From assembly GCF_000319385.1 (NCBI RefSeq), contig NC_019566.1:759266-823265 (forward strand): a stretch of 64,000 nt of DNA, read 5' to 3'. The position numbers were made by a program, and so were the translations under genes. The DNA comes from Candidatus Endolissoclinum faulkneri L2. Its GTDB lineage: Bacteria > Pseudomonadota > Alphaproteobacteria > Thalassobaculales > Thalassobaculaceae. Under the pieces are notes generated by a model that was not told where the DNA came from, made no database searches, and was given only the letters and a program-made list of their open reading frames with translations. Position 1 is the first letter of the stretch, and each line of letters opens with the position of its first letter. Positions 9,287 to 20,931 of the stretch are shown here, piece by piece.

Positions 9287-10150
9287 ATGACTGTTCATCC
9301 TAAAGGTAGTCTAGGAATCTTAGCCGGCAGAGGTGTACTGCCGCGACGTATTGCCGATATTGTATTAAACGAGGGACGTACAATATTTATAGTAGCCTTT
9401 GATGGACAAACCGATCTAGCAACTGTTGATGGTTTACCACATGCCTGGCTACCCCTCGGTGCAACAACTAAGACTCTTAAAACTCTTCATGCAGCTGACT
9501 GCACTGAAGTGGTTATGGCTGGATCAATACACCGTCCAGCTTTATCTTCTATAAAACTAGATTTACGTTCCACTGCCTCTATTGCTAGAGCAGGAACGCG
9601 AGCATTTGGTGATGATGGTTTGCTATCCTTGATCGTTGAAGAGATAAAAAATGATGGCATACAAGTAGTTAGCATTGAGGATATATTGGGCGGTTATCTT
9701 GTAACTGCCGGTACCCATACGAAAATCAAGCCAAATGCGTTTGCCATGCAGGATGCTGCTAGAGGAATCACTGTGCTAAAAATTACTGCCTGCGCAGATA
9801 TTGGTCAAGCTGTTGTAGTACAGGAAGGACTTGTATTAGCCATAGAGGCGATAGAAGGAACTGATTCAATGATTACGCGTGCTGCTACTTTGCGTCGCAA
9901 AGCTATTATAGGGCCGATTCTAATAAAGGGCTGTAAAACAGGGCAAAACACCTGCGTTGATAGGGCTACAATCGGCCCAGGGACCATCTCCTGCGCCGCA
10001 TCTTCTGGATTTGCTGGAATTTTTGTGGAAACACTAAAAACCTTAATCATAGATCGTTACGCAACAATAGCTGCTGCCGACGCTGCAGGTCTATTTATTC
10101 ATGCTATGTCTTTTGATGGAAGTAATCGTGAACACCAAATCAAGTGCTGA
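9287..10150 (+). CDS. lpxI: UDP-2,3-diacylglucosamine hydrolase LpxI
   Basis: LpxI hydrolyses UDP-2,3-diacylglucosamine to lipid X and UMP, replacing LpxH in alphaproteobacteria. The 287-residue protein (formerly DUF1009) begins GILAGRGVLPRRIAD and has the conserved EGTDSMITRAATLRR in its C-terminal half. The ATG at 9287 lies after AAGGAAG. Its 3' end overlaps lpxB by about 23 bases. The lpxA-lpxI-lpxB order supports the call. Confidence 0.94.
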   Translation: MTVHPKGSLGILAGRGVLPRRIADIVLNEGRTIFIVAFDGQTDLATVDGLPHAWLPLGATTKTLKTLHAADCTEVVMAGSIHRPALSSIKLDLRSTASIARAGTRAFGDDGLLSLIVEEIKNDGIQVVSIEDILGGYLVTAGTHTKIKPNAFAMQDAARGITVLKITACADIGQAVVVQEGLVLAIEAIEGTDSMITRAATLRRKAIIGPILIKGCKTGQNTCVDRATIGPGTISCAASSGFAGIFVETLKTLIIDRYATIAAADAAGLFIHAMSFDGSNREHQIKC

Positions 10151-11336
10151 GCTAAAAGTACCTTTGATTTATATCATTGCCGGAGAGTCCTCAGGAGATG
10201 TGCTTGGTGCTGGACTGATTAGGGCATTGCGAGCTGAGACTGGAGATAATGTGGAAGTAGCAGGTATCGGGGGTGATCTCATGACTGCTGAAGGATTGCA
10301 AACAATATTTCCTATCAGTGAAATAGCTGTTATGGGTATAATTGAAGTATTACCTAAAGTACCTAAGATACTAGAGCGCATTAGCCAAACTGTAGCTGAT
10401 GTGCAATCTCGTCAGCCAGCAGCTGTTGTGACCATCGACAGTAAAGCTTTTAACATGCGAGTAAATAAAAGGCTGCATACGCTACGTGCTAAAACGGGCA
10501 AGGGGCCAAAACTGATTCATTGGGTGCCACCAACTGTCTGGGCATGGCGTCCAGGCCGTGCAGAAGTTATCGCCAAGTACCTTGATCATCTTTTAGCACT
10601 TTATCCATTTGAGCCACCTTATTTTGTGGCACACGGTTTGCCAACAACTTTTGTTGGTCATCCAGCTGCATTAACACCGGATGTCAACAGTAAATGCTTT
10701 AAAAGTATTTATGGTTTGCCATTAGAATCTCCGGTACTAGGAGTGTTTCCAGGTAGTCGACTAGGTGAGGTAAAACGTCTATTACCAGTTTTTGGCGATG
10801 TAGCCGATCGTTTAGCTATACGCTACCAGGGTTTGCGAGTTGTATTGCCAACGGTATCTTTGGTTGCCGATGCAGTTCGCGAAGCAACAGCCAATTGGCG
10901 TCCACCAGTTAGTATTATAACCGAGCATAGTCATAGAACTGGAGCATTTTCTGCTTGCACAGCGGCATTAGCAGCTTCTGGTACAGTAACACTGGAGTTA
11001 AGTTTGGCAGGTGTGCCAACAGTAGCAGCATATCGTGTTAATGCCTTGTCTGCAACTATTGCTCGACGTTTAATAGATCCAGAGTCAGTAGTATTAACTA
11101 ACAAACTAATGGGCAAACGTGTTATTCCGCAATTTCTGCAAGAGGATTGCACTGCCGACCGAATAACCGTAGCAATTGAGCAGTTATTTGACGATCGCCG
11201 TGCTAGAGCAAAACAAGAAATAGCCAGCGAGTCAATTCGTCAGATGCTTATCGTCGATGGTGAAGACCCTTCCTTCCGAGCAGCACGCACGATATTAACA
11301 CTCCTTCGAGGAAATAATAACTTAACAGCAAATTAG
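10128..11336 (+). CDS. lpxB: Lipid A disaccharide synthase LpxB
   Basis: LpxB joins lipid X to UDP-2,3-diacylglucosamine to form the lipid A disaccharide. The N terminus has YIIAGESSGDVLG, and later family blocks include WVPPTVWAWRPGRA, YPFEPPYF, GVFPGSRLGEVKRLLPVF and SGTVTLELSLAGVPTV. I prefer the GTG at 10128, with GGAAG about six bases before it (402 residues). In-frame ATGs at 10101 and 10116 lie inside lpxI and add residues without homologous look. It is the last gene of the lipid A run; lpxC and lpxK are not in this window. Confidence 0.95.
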   Translation: MNTKSSAELKVPLIYIIAGESSGDVLGAGLIRALRAETGDNVEVAGIGGDLMTAEGLQTIFPISEIAVMGIIEVLPKVPKILERISQTVADVQSRQPAAVVTIDSKAFNMRVNKRLHTLRAKTGKGPKLIHWVPPTVWAWRPGRAEVIAKYLDHLLALYPFEPPYFVAHGLPTTFVGHPAALTPDVNSKCFKSIYGLPLESPVLGVFPGSRLGEVKRLLPVFGDVADRLAIRYQGLRVVLPTVSLVADAVREATANWRPPVSIITEHSHRTGAFSACTAALAASGTVTLELSLAGVPTVAAYRVNALSATIARRLIDPESVVLTNKLMGKRVIPQFLQEDCTADRITVAIEQLFDDRRARAKQEIASESIRQMLIVDGEDPSFRAARTILTLLRGNNNLTAN

Positions 11337-12726
11337 TGTCTTTGCTTACTTTAATTAGATCAACAATCGGCATTTGCTATGATAGAATAAAATTACCGTT
11401 AAGTTAGTTTCTATTTGTGCCAATTGAATGATAAAGTTGCCCAAAATCATACTATAGATAACTACTTTTGTTAAAAATTAATTAAAAGTAAATTTATTGA
11501 ATTAAAATCTTCATATTAAGATTGAATTTTAATCAAGAGGAGAATTGAAGTTTATCTTGTTTATCGATCATTACATCAGATCTTTCAAATATACTTTAAA
11601 GATTAATTAATGCAATTAATTCTAGTTTACAATGTGAAGGAATCGTCATCATTAATGCTCTACCTTTCTAGGTTTTAAGCATCAAAGGCAATACAATGGA
11701 AAAAATACATTATAGTATAATTGCTTAGTATAGCTAAGCGAAAAATATTAAAATTTCTTTCTTCTAAAAATTTAATATTTCTATTTTTTACTTATCTACA
11801 TATTTACATATATTAATAAACTGATTAATTAATTTTCATTAATAAGAGTATTTTGCTACAGCCTTACCTGCTAAAAGAAAAATCAAGAATAAAATCTAAA
11901 ATATAATTTACATATAAAGCTTTTAATTTTGCTAAGAAATATTATAATTTTATTGCCTTATTTGTTTATTTAACACTTACTAAGCAATTAGTGGTAATAA
12001 GAGATGGAGATAATGATTAGATAGTGCAGCAGAGTAAATTTTACTTGGATTAACGTATCTCTTAAGAAGAAGGTAAATGTAAGAATTAATTATGCTTTGT
12101 TTATCTAGTATTAGTGCAAATGAATATAACTGTTCTTTTCGCATTCTTGATATTTGCTCTAATTAATACAATTCTTCTTAAAAGAAAACCAGAAAGCCAG
12201 AATTTGCTATTATAATACTGGTAAATTCCATAAGACAAAAAATTTTTATTGCAATAACTAAAGCTGTAGTTTCAATAATTATATCGCTTATTTGTTTGGT
12301 AACTTAATTATGAAATAATTAATTGGAAAATAATAATTTTTGATTTACTGTTACGGTAACCTTGATAACTATTTCTTCAATAAGCTAATGCTTTCATCGC
12401 AAAAATATCAAAAAAAAAAGAATACAATCGTTTTGATTAAAATTAATCATTTATCAGTAAAACAATTATAGTTTATTATATGTTTATTAAAAAACTATTT
12501 TACTGATATAGTTGTATTATAGATATAAAAAATTTTCATGAAGCATTGTTGATTAATATATCCAGAATAGCTATACTAAAAATCGGAAAATTACAGTCAA
12601 TTTTAGTTTTTATGACAATTAGACTAATCATTGGAAATATTAAAGCAAATTTTACTAATAGTTATTTGTGGTATCTTACTGGATAATAACCAATACAATA
12701 ATGGCTTTGATTTTGGAAGGTATTGT
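11337..12726. other. 1.4-kb AT-rich spacer, no gene seen
   Basis: Between lpxB and gltX the sequence drops to very low GC, with frequent stops in all frames. I see no tRNA, conserved RNA, or translated stretch resembling a protein family. A frame open into gltX from 12631 translates to unstructured residues and is not taken as coding. Confidence 0.6.
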
Positions 12727-14160
12727 ATGTCAGTCGTTACTCGTTTTGCTCCTTCACCCACGGGGTCTCTACATATCGGCGGTGCGCGAACAGCACTATT
12801 TAACTTTATGTTCGCACGCCATCATGGTGGACGTTACTTGTTGCGTATCGAAGATACAGATAAAAAGCGTTCTAACATGAAAATTGTAGATGATATTTTA
12901 AATGGGTTGGATTGGCTTGGTTTGAAAGGTGATGCTGATCCAATATTCCAACATAAGCAAATCAACCGTCACGTTGAGGTTGCTCATCAATTATTGCAAA
13001 AAGACAAAGCGTATTATTGTTACTGTTCGCCAAATGAGCTGAAGTTAATGCGGGAAAATGCTCGTGCTGAAGGACGTCAGCCAAGATATGATAGCAGTTG
13101 GCGTAATCGAAAATTGTCATTAAATGCTCCACAAGTTGGAATTAAACCAGTGATCCGGATCAAGGCACCTCTAAGCGGTGAAACTACTATAGTTGATGCT
13201 GTACGGGGCGCAGTAACCGTAATGAATTCGCAACTCGACGACATGATTATACTCCGTGCTGACGGTACACCAACTTACATGCATTCGGTAGTAGTAGATG
13301 ATCACGATATAGGCGTTACGCACGTAATTCGTGGTGAAGATCACTTAAACAATACCTTTCGTCAAGCGATTATTTACCAAGCTATGGGGTGGAAATTGCC
13401 TACTTTTGCGCATATTCCGCTAATTTACGGTTCAGATGGTTCAAAATTGTCCAAGCGCCACGGAGCACTTGATATAAGTATTTATCGTAAGATGGGTTAT
13501 CTACCTGAAGCGTTGAATAATTATTTACTTCGCTTAGGTTGGTCTTATGGCAACGAAGAGATCATATCACATGATAAAGCTATTGAACTTTTTAACCTTA
13601 GCGGCATCGGTCGTTCTCCCTCTCGGTTTGATTTTGCTAAGTTAGAAAATATAAACGGCCATTATATCCGCAAAGGAGACAATAATCAACTAACCGATAT
13701 GGTTTTAGCCAATTTACGTTCTGATGCAAATAACCTAGATCTAAAAGATTCAATCAAACTTCGTATTTATTTGGGAATGAATGGACTAAAAACACGTGCT
13801 CGCACAATTAATGAATTGTCAAACAACGCGCGATTTTACGCTGCTAATCTTCCACTTAGCTTTGATGAAAAAGCTAGGCATCTACTGGACAATTGCGAGG
13901 CGGACATATTTTCTAGGCTTGCTCAAAAACTAACTGAGCTTAGCTCTTTTCAGGAAAGTGATATTAAAGATGCAATCTGTATTTTTGCTAAAAACAATGC
14001 ATTAAAACTTAATCAAGTAACACAGCCTCTACGCGCTGCCGTTACTGGGTCGGTTAATTCACCTAGTATTTTTGAGATATTGTCAATTCTTGGCAAAAAA
14101 GAATCAATTAGACGCATAGATGCTGTTTTTAGTATTAAAAGAACAAGACTCCCAAAGTAG
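12727..14160 (+). CDS. gltX: Glutamyl-tRNA synthetase
   Basis: This class I aminoacyl-tRNA synthetase charges tRNA-Glu. The start is the ATG at 12727, giving 477 residues beginning SVVTRFAPSPTGSLHIGG. The HIGH-type motif is HIGG near residue 17, and the KMSKS-type loop is KLSKR near residue 240. FVRGEDHLNNT-like sequence (VIRGEDHLNN) and the C-terminal anticodon-binding helices are present. A further 32 in-frame codons upstream have no family similarity. It is followed by gltA after 70 bases, a common alphaproteobacterial pair. Confidence 0.96.
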   Translation: MSVVTRFAPSPTGSLHIGGARTALFNFMFARHHGGRYLLRIEDTDKKRSNMKIVDDILNGLDWLGLKGDADPIFQHKQINRHVEVAHQLLQKDKAYYCYCSPNELKLMRENARAEGRQPRYDSSWRNRKLSLNAPQVGIKPVIRIKAPLSGETTIVDAVRGAVTVMNSQLDDMIILRADGTPTYMHSVVVDDHDIGVTHVIRGEDHLNNTFRQAIIYQAMGWKLPTFAHIPLIYGSDGSKLSKRHGALDISIYRKMGYLPEALNNYLLRLGWSYGNEEIISHDKAIELFNLSGIGRSPSRFDFAKLENINGHYIRKGDNNQLTDMVLANLRSDANNLDLKDSIKLRIYLGMNGLKTRARTINELSNNARFYAANLPLSFDEKARHLLDNCEADIFSRLAQKLTELSSFQESDIKDAICIFAKNNALKLNQVTQPLRAAVTGSVNSPSIFEILSILGKKESIRRIDAVFSIKRTRLPK

Positions 14161-14230
14161 TATCCACGGTCATTGTTGATGATTTATCTTAACTAATTGC
14201 AACTGTGAATTCGAAATAGGATAATCAAAA

Positions 14231-15538
14231 ATGAGCCAAAAAAATATAGGAACGTTTACCATAACAGACAATTCGACTGGGAAAAGCTTTGAACTTCCCG
14301 TGATTAGAGGTTCCCTAGGGCCAGGAGTGATAGATGTGCGCAAACTTTATGCACAAACAGGGCACTTTACCTATGACCCTGGCTTTAATTCTACTGGATC
14401 TTGTGAATCTAATCTAACCTATATTGACGGTGATCTTGGTAAACTACTACACCGTGGATATTCCATAGAAGATTTAGCCGAAAAATCTGATTTCATGGAT
14501 GTAGCTCATATTTTACTAAACGGTGAATTACCAACACCTAAACAGAAAAAGAGTTTTGTTCATGACGTAACTTATCACACCATGTTGCACGAACAGCTTG
14601 CTAATTTCTATCACGGTTTTCGTAGAGATGCTCACCCTATGGCGATTATGTGCGGAGTTGTAGGTGGTCTATCAGCATTCTACCACGATAGTACAGATAT
14701 ATATGACGCACATCAACGTATGGTAGCATCTTTTCGTCTTATTGCTAAGATGCCTACTATTGCAGCTATGACTTACAAATATTCAATGGGCCAACCTTTT
14801 AACTACCCACGTAATGACCTTTCCTACGCTGAAAATTTTTTATATATGATGTTTGCAGTTCCAGCAGAGAAATATATTATTAACCCGGTTATGGCTCGCG
14901 CTATAGATCGAATATTAATTTTACACGCCGATCATGAACAAAACGCTTCCACATCTACGGTTCGTTTGGCCGGTTCATCCGGTGCCAACCCATTCGCCTG
15001 TATCGCTGCCGGCGTTGCTTCTTTGTGGGGTCCGGCACACGGTGGAGCGAATGAGGCTGTGCTAAAGATGCTTGAAGAGATTGGTCGGAAAGAGAATATA
15101 CCAAAATTTATTAAATACGCTAAGGACAAGAACAATCCTTTCCGACTTATGGGCTTTGGTCACCGAGTGTACAAAAATTACGACCCACGTGCCAAGGTTA
15201 TGCAAACGACATGCCACGAAGTTCTGCAAAAACTTAATCTAAATGATCCCCTACTTGAAATTGCTATGGAAATGGAGGAAATTGCTTTATCCGACCCATA
15301 TTTTATAGAGAAGAAATTATTTCCAAATGTTGATTTTTATTCAGGTATTTTATTAAAGGCACTAGGATTTCCCACTTCTATGTTTACTGTATTGTTCGCC
15401 GTTGCACGTACAGTTGGTTGGGTTGCACAATGGAAAGAGATGATTGAAGATCCTGGTCAACGAATTAGCCGCCCTCGTCAACTTTATACTGGTCCTCGTG
15501 AAAGAGACTATATTCCGTTGGAAAAGCGCTGCAAATAA
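14231..15538 (+). CDS. gltA: Citrate synthase (type II)
   Basis: GltA condenses acetyl-CoA and oxaloacetate at the entry to the TCA cycle. The 435-residue protein has the hexameric-type N-terminal domain ([20 protein letters not shown]) and the catalytic triad His270 (PAHGGANEA), His311 ([13 protein letters not shown]) and Asp368 (NVDFYSG). Isocitrate dehydrogenase is encoded at 55.8 kb, so the oxidative TCA branch is at least partly kept. The gene is followed by the longest gene-free stretch in the window. Confidence 0.97.
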   Translation: MSQKNIGTFTITDNSTGKSFELPVIRGSLGPGVIDVRKLYAQTGHFTYDPGFNSTGSCESNLTYIDGDLGKLLHRGYSIEDLAEKSDFMDVAHILLNGELPTPKQKKSFVHDVTYHTMLHEQLANFYHGFRRDAHPMAIMCGVVGGLSAFYHDSTDIYDAHQRMVASFRLIAKMPTIAAMTYKYSMGQPFNYPRNDLSYAENFLYMMFAVPAEKYIINPVMARAIDRILILHADHEQNASTSTVRLAGSSGANPFACIAAGVASLWGPAHGGANEAVLKMLEEIGRKENIPKFIKYAKDKNNPFRLMGFGHRVYKNYDPRAKVMQTTCHEVLQKLNLNDPLLEIAMEMEEIALSDPYFIEKKLFPNVDFYSGILLKALGFPTSMFTVLFAVARTVGWVAQWKEMIEDPGQRISRPRQLYTGPRERDYIPLEKRCK

Positions 15539-17876
15539 TGCACTTAGTAATTACTGCAAATACTAGAAAATACCGCTTAAATGTACTAAGATGTTCGTTT
15601 CTTTCTTATAAGAAAATGCGATTGTTAAATTATAATATTGTATGGAACGGTACTAATCGCTATCTATTTCGATAGGTTAATGAATAAATAAAAAAATAAC
15701 TTTTGCTACTGAATACTATACCCCTTGATATAAGGCTAATATTTAATGCCTGATTTCCTACTTATCTTTTCGAACATTATAATTTTATTACGTCCATATT
15801 TATTATTACACCCATAATAAAATCTATCTTACTATAGCTATGAACTAATTCTTATATAATGTTCTGTATTAGTTTGATTATCTTATGTTTATATTGCAAC
15901 AATAATCCAATTATATAGTATTACTTATATGACTAAACTATTAATGACCTGCTTTAATTGTGGACTACTAAGCTAAAATTGTTACGCAAAGAATTTATTA
16001 TCAAGTGTTGATTGTCGATTTTTTACATTGAACGATTAAACTGTAATTGTTAATTAAATTTTGTTGTTTTATAATCTTCTTTCTTTTCCAGAAGAAAAGC
16101 TTATAGTAATTCCAATTAGTATTTTATACATTAGAAAAAATGATTTTTTTCATAAACTGAAAATTTCTCTTGTTTACTAATAAAACCTAATCCAAGTTTT
16201 AAAAAACGAATAACTTATTACACATAATATACAATGGTGTTATATAAGGATAATATTTAAACTAGCAGTTTAACACGGAGTTAATAAGTAAAATAATATA
16301 TTTTTCATGCTAACAAGCATAAAAATTTCGCATTCAGTTAGTAATCAAAAAAAATCTTAAATAAGAACGATAATATTAAACTTTTACTTAATCTTAATAG
16401 CATTTTAAGTCAATAATCGTAAAAATATGTAAAACTTACAGTTGTATTCCTAAGTCTTAGCAAGAGAAATATATAATTGAACAGATAATATAGTACACTA
16501 TAATTGTATATTACTACTTTTGTGTAGAGTATAAATAGTTATCTATTCGCGTTAGAATGAATAAATAAATAAAAAATTGAAACACCCAACCATCCCACTT
16601 GCCTATCTTAGCAGAGTTTCAAATAAAAAAGCCAGCATAAGGATGCTTCATTAATAAATAATTTTGTAAATCTTACTAGCATTATTGCTGATAATGTTTA
16701 TCTATTTATTATAAAATGTGTTTTTAAAGATATATTTTTATGCTTAATTAGCTTAAGCTTTGTATCAAGATATTATATAGTTACTCGAGTATTGAGTAAT
16801 AATTTTTCTCATAAAAACTATTATTTGGTAATGCATAGAATAGTACATATCACATGCGATATGTAGTTATACACAATAATTAATTTATACAATTATTTCT
16901 AATAAAGGTGTTAGCTCATGCTCTTTAAAAAGCAAAAAAATCACATTACCCATAAATTAATTACAATAATACATTATTTTAAACAAAATAGTTAAATATA
17001 ACTTGTTTAATTCTTAAGAATTATGGCAAATAGATGATTTATCATAGTTAGTTTGTATTTTTTTTTGCGATATATTAAATATTTTTAACAATGAATAATT
17101 GCATTGCATCTATATTTTACCTATTATTTATATAATATCAAATATTTATTCATTAAATTAAAATATTTTTTAATGCACATAGTAGTACGATAGATTAAAT
17201 ATGTTAAGGATTACAGATAGTAACCCTGATTATTATACGATAACGATAAAGTGTTTACAAAGGATAGAACCATTGTATTGAAGGGTACAATTAGCTGAAT
17301 TATGCTGCCTTTGTTTAATAATCTCAGAAATAACAAATACTTAACTCTAATAGTAATTTATAATCTGAACAACGAATAATTTCTTAAAATAATACAAACA
17401 TTATTATTTAAGAATGTTTGTATTATTTCCTAATAATTTACTATAATTATCAATTAATTTTTAATAGATACAATAGTAATCTCACAAAAGGTAAAAATTA
17501 ACTCAATATATAGTTGTTTATTGTAGGTTACGATGATTGTTTTATAACGATAAGAGTAGCTGACTACTAAGTAACTTTACTCTAAGTAAACCACTGCATA
17601 CCAATGTGTATTGTTCGTATTTATTAAATGAATTGACAATCATAATTTGAATTAATAAAATTCATTGGTTAGTGAAAGAAAAAAATAATTAAATAACCTT
17701 CCATCCGTAAGTTGCTCTATAGTCTAAATTCTATAGAGAAGAAAATATACTTGTTATATTAAGTTATTGCTAATTATTTTATCTATAATTAAATTTGTTA
17801 TTGGTGTATTTTACTACTGACGACAAAAATTCTTAAATTAACTTTACTTATCTGAATTATTAATAACAAGAAACTA
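15539..17876. other. 2.3-kb AT-rich spacer, longest gap
   Basis: No convincing coding frame, tRNA or structured RNA is visible between gltA and the RND pump. The only ordered elements I found are a 14-base palindrome near 17011-17024 and the inverted repeat at 17387-17428. In relatives lexA or comEC often lie near gltX-gltA; I could not read a relic of either. Confidence 0.6.
17387..17428. repeat. Perfect 16-bp inverted repeat in the gltA-RND spacer
   Basis: The arms 17387-17402 and 17413-17428 pair fully around a 10-base loop. The stem is AT-rich and palindromic A/T ends flank it. It lies about 450 bases past the 3' end of the minus-strand RND gene, too far to call its terminator. Confidence 0.85.
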
Positions 17877-20800
17877 TCAATGCGGAGGTGTAGGCAAAGC
17901 AGGCCTATGACGTCGGCTCAACAATGTATAAGTTACTGGCACTAAGTAAAGCGCTAAAATGGTACCTATTACCATACCACCAACGATAACTGCAGCGATA
18001 TGTTCGCGTCCATTGGCGCCAGAGCCAGTAGAATAAAAAAGCATCGGCAATGCGCCAGATATCATTGAGATGGAAGTCATAAGAATTGGTCGAAGACGAG
18101 TAACTGCAGCATCTACTGCAGCAGTACGAAGATCAAGCCCTCCTTCACGAAGTTGATTTGCGAATTCAGTAACCAAAATACCCTGCTTTGCGATCAATCC
18201 GACCAAAGTAATCATTCCAACCCCACTATAAAGATTTATGCTTCCGCCAATAATCGATAAAGCAACAGTACCCCCAAGAACAGAAAACGGTACTACTAGC
18301 AACACTACGAAAGGATCTCGAAAACTTTCAAATTGAGTTGCCAAAAAACCATAAATAAAAAGAAGAGCAAGTAAAAATACCAAACCCAATGAAGCATTAG
18401 CTTCCTTAAGCTGACGTGTCGCTCCAAGCCAATCTATAGAGGCATCAGGTGGTAAACTTTCTTGAGCTATAGCCTGCAACTCATTAAGCGCTGTACCAAT
18501 AGCAGCTCCACTTCTTAACCCGATTTTAATAGTAGCAGAACGCTGTCCATTAAAATGTTCTAAACTGGTTGCTCCTACAGTAGATTGTATACTAACTAAG
18601 TTGTTTAGCGGGATTAATTTACCTTTGTTGTTAGGTACTTCAAGCAGGCCAATATCTCGAAGAATATTAGAATCCATATCAAGTTCTAATAGAACACTGT
18701 AGTTTTTCCCTCCATAAGTAAAAGTCTTAATTTGAAAATTACCCGTTGCAGTAGCAATTGTGCTAGCAATATCAACTACTTTGACACCAATAATGTCAGC
18801 TATTGAACGATCAACATCAAATTTCAGATAAGAACTATTCATCTCCAGGCTGGAGATTGGATTGCTAAGCGAATTAGTAGCGCTAGCTTTTTTTAGTAAG
18901 ATATTGATGGTTTTTGCTAACGATTCATAATTAGTAATTGTACGCACCACCATCTGTACTGGTTGCTGACCGCCGCCAGAAAGTGAACCAGGATCAAGTA
19001 CGCTAGCATCCAAGCCAGGAATCTCCAATAGCTTTGTCTCCAATATCTTACCTACCTGAAGTGCAGAGCGTTTACGCTCGTTAGACGGAGTAAGCATAAG
19101 TATGCCAATACCAGAACTAGGATCTGGAGTACCCAGTAACACCAAAGAGCTTTTTCTTTCAGGCATTTTACTCATTAGAGTAGACAAAGTTTGACCTATC
19201 TCATGAAGACGATTATAAGAGATTGATGACTCAAAAGAAAACTGTACATAAATGTAATTGCGGTCCTCAGAAGGAGCCACCTCGCTCGGCAGAGACATAG
19301 TAAATATTGTACAAACACCACCAACTAGTAAACTAACAATATAAATAAACCCGCGGTGATGTAGCACCCAATTCAGTGATCTACGGTAGATACCTTCTAT
19401 ATAACCCATTGCCTTTTCAATCAGATAAGGATTATCACGTGCACGCAGTAGGTAGGCACACATCATAGGTGATAAGGTACGTGAGGTAAAACCAGAAATT
19501 ATAACTGCAGCAACCAAGGTGAAGGCAAATTCAGAAAATAGTTTACCCATCATTCCAGGCAAAAAGCCGATCGGTAAATAGACTGATGCCAAAGTAAGAG
19601 TTGTTGCTACAATAGCAAAGCCAATTTCTCGACTGCCGATGAAAGCGGCTCTTAGAGGACTAAGGCCTCGCGAAATTAATCTTTGAACGTTTTCAACGTC
19701 AACGATAGCATCGTCTACTACCAAACCTACTGCAAGAACCATAGCTAGTAATGAAAAGGTGTTTAAGCTATAGTTCATAAATTTCATAAAGGAAAAAGTG
19801 CCGATCAAAGATATTGGGATAGTAATTAAAATAATAAATGCCGCATTGGGAGAACCGAGAAACAACAAAACAACTATCACCACCAGTACCACGGCAATCA
19901 TTAAACTGTTAAAAACCTCTGTAATCGAATCCTGGATAAATACAGTGCTGTCAAACGCTATTTCTATATTAACGTCTCTTGGTAGCATGGTACGAAGTTG
20001 CGGAATCAGTGACTTAACACCTTCAGCTACAGAGACAGAATTAGCATCGCTTGCCCGCAGCACACTAATAGCCAGCCCATTATGTCCATTTATCAAAACA
20101 CCTGTCTCAGTTCTATCGGCCGCAACGATCACGTCAGCAACATCTTTCAATCGCACAGAAAAACGATCGTTGTTTAATACTGAGATATTTTCAAATTCTC
20201 TAACAGTAGCGAGTGCTGTATCAGCTGTAATATTAATTTTTCGCCCCGATAGCTCGATGTTACCCATCGGCATATTAACTGTGCTGCTTTGCACAGCAGC
20301 TTTTATGTCTAAAGTAGTTAAACCATAAGCAGCAAGCTTTGATGGATATATATGAATACGGATGGCATATTTACGTTCTCCCAATAATTTGATTTCACCA
20401 ACCCCTGATACTGTAGTAATTGGTGTGCGAATCACATTTTGAACAAGCTCAGTAAGTTCCATCGCTGAGCGTGTATTACTTGATAGTGATAGATATATAA
20501 CTGGGATTTCATCAGTGTTGTGTTGCTGTAATATCGGAGCATCAGCATCAATAGGCAACTCTGCCATCGCTAAATCAAGCTTAGCACGAATTTTCTCTAG
20601 TGGATTATCAACATTTTCCTTATCTCGAAAAGTGACAACGATCGAACTTATTCCAGGACTGCTAGTTGATGTAATGTAGTCGATTCCTGCAATAGCTCCG
20701 ATACGTTCTTCGATCAGAGAAGTAATTTGGGTTTCGATCTGTTCAGAGGAAGCTCCAGGTAGCGCTGTTGTAACAGTAACTACAGGCACATTGAAAGAAG

Positions 20801-20912
20801 GAAGCTCGCCAACAGATAACTTAAGTAGCCCGTACAAAGAAATAGCGACAACTAAAGTGTTAACAACTATAGCAAAAACCGGACGACGAATAAATATATC
20901 GGAGAGAATCAC
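17877..20912 (-). CDS. RND-family efflux pump inner-membrane subunit
   Basis: This is a proton-driven AcrB/MexF-like (HAE1) exporter of small hydrophobic compounds. The N terminus IFIRRPVFAIVVN forms the first membrane helix. The TM4 proton-relay pair is in GLVVDDAIVDVENV. The last third contains the repeated membrane domain, with LVGLIAKQGILVTEFANQ and TRLRPILMTS. I start it at GTG 20912, giving about 1011 residues, because a longer frame overlaps the adaptor gene by 53 bases and adds sequence unlike the family. It is 19 bases downstream of its adaptor. The substrate cannot be told from sequence, and no TolC-like channel is in the window. Confidence 0.94.
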   Translation of the reverse strand: MILSDIFIRRPVFAIVVNTLVVAISLYGLLKLSVGELPSFNVPVVTVTTALPGASSEQIETQITSLIEERIGAIAGIDYITSTSSPGISSIVVTFRDKENVDNPLEKIRAKLDLAMAELPIDADAPILQQHNTDEIPVIYLSLSSNTRSAMELTELVQNVIRTPITTVSGVGEIKLLGERKYAIRIHIYPSKLAAYGLTTLDIKAAVQSSTVNMPMGNIELSGRKINITADTALATVREFENISVLNNDRFSVRLKDVADVIVAADRTETGVLINGHNGLAISVLRASDANSVSVAEGVKSLIPQLRTMLPRDVNIEIAFDSTVFIQDSITEVFNSLMIAVVLVVIVVLLFLGSPNAAFIILITIPISLIGTFSFMKFMNYSLNTFSLLAMVLAVGLVVDDAIVDVENVQRLISRGLSPLRAAFIGSREIGFAIVATTLTLASVYLPIGFLPGMMGKLFSEFAFTLVAAVIISGFTSRTLSPMMCAYLLRARDNPYLIEKAMGYIEGIYRRSLNWVLHHRGFIYIVSLLVGGVCTIFTMSLPSEVAPSEDRNYIYVQFSFESSISYNRLHEIGQTLSTLMSKMPERKSSLVLLGTPDPSSGIGILMLTPSNERKRSALQVGKILETKLLEIPGLDASVLDPGSLSGGGQQPVQMVVRTITNYESLAKTINILLKKASATNSLSNPISSLEMNSSYLKFDVDRSIADIIGVKVVDIASTIATATGNFQIKTFTYGGKNYSVLLELDMDSNILRDIGLLEVPNNKGKLIPLNNLVSIQSTVGATSLEHFNGQRSATIKIGLRSGAAIGTALNELQAIAQESLPPDASIDWLGATRQLKEANASLGLVFLLALLFIYGFLATQFESFRDPFVVLLVVPFSVLGGTVALSIIGGSINLYSGVGMITLVGLIAKQGILVTEFANQLREGGLDLRTAAVDAAVTRLRPILMTSISMISGALPMLFYSTGSGANGREHIAAVIVGGMVIGTILALYLVPVTYTLLSRRHRPALPTPPH

Positions 20913-20931
20913 GCCGGCGTTTCCATCGCAA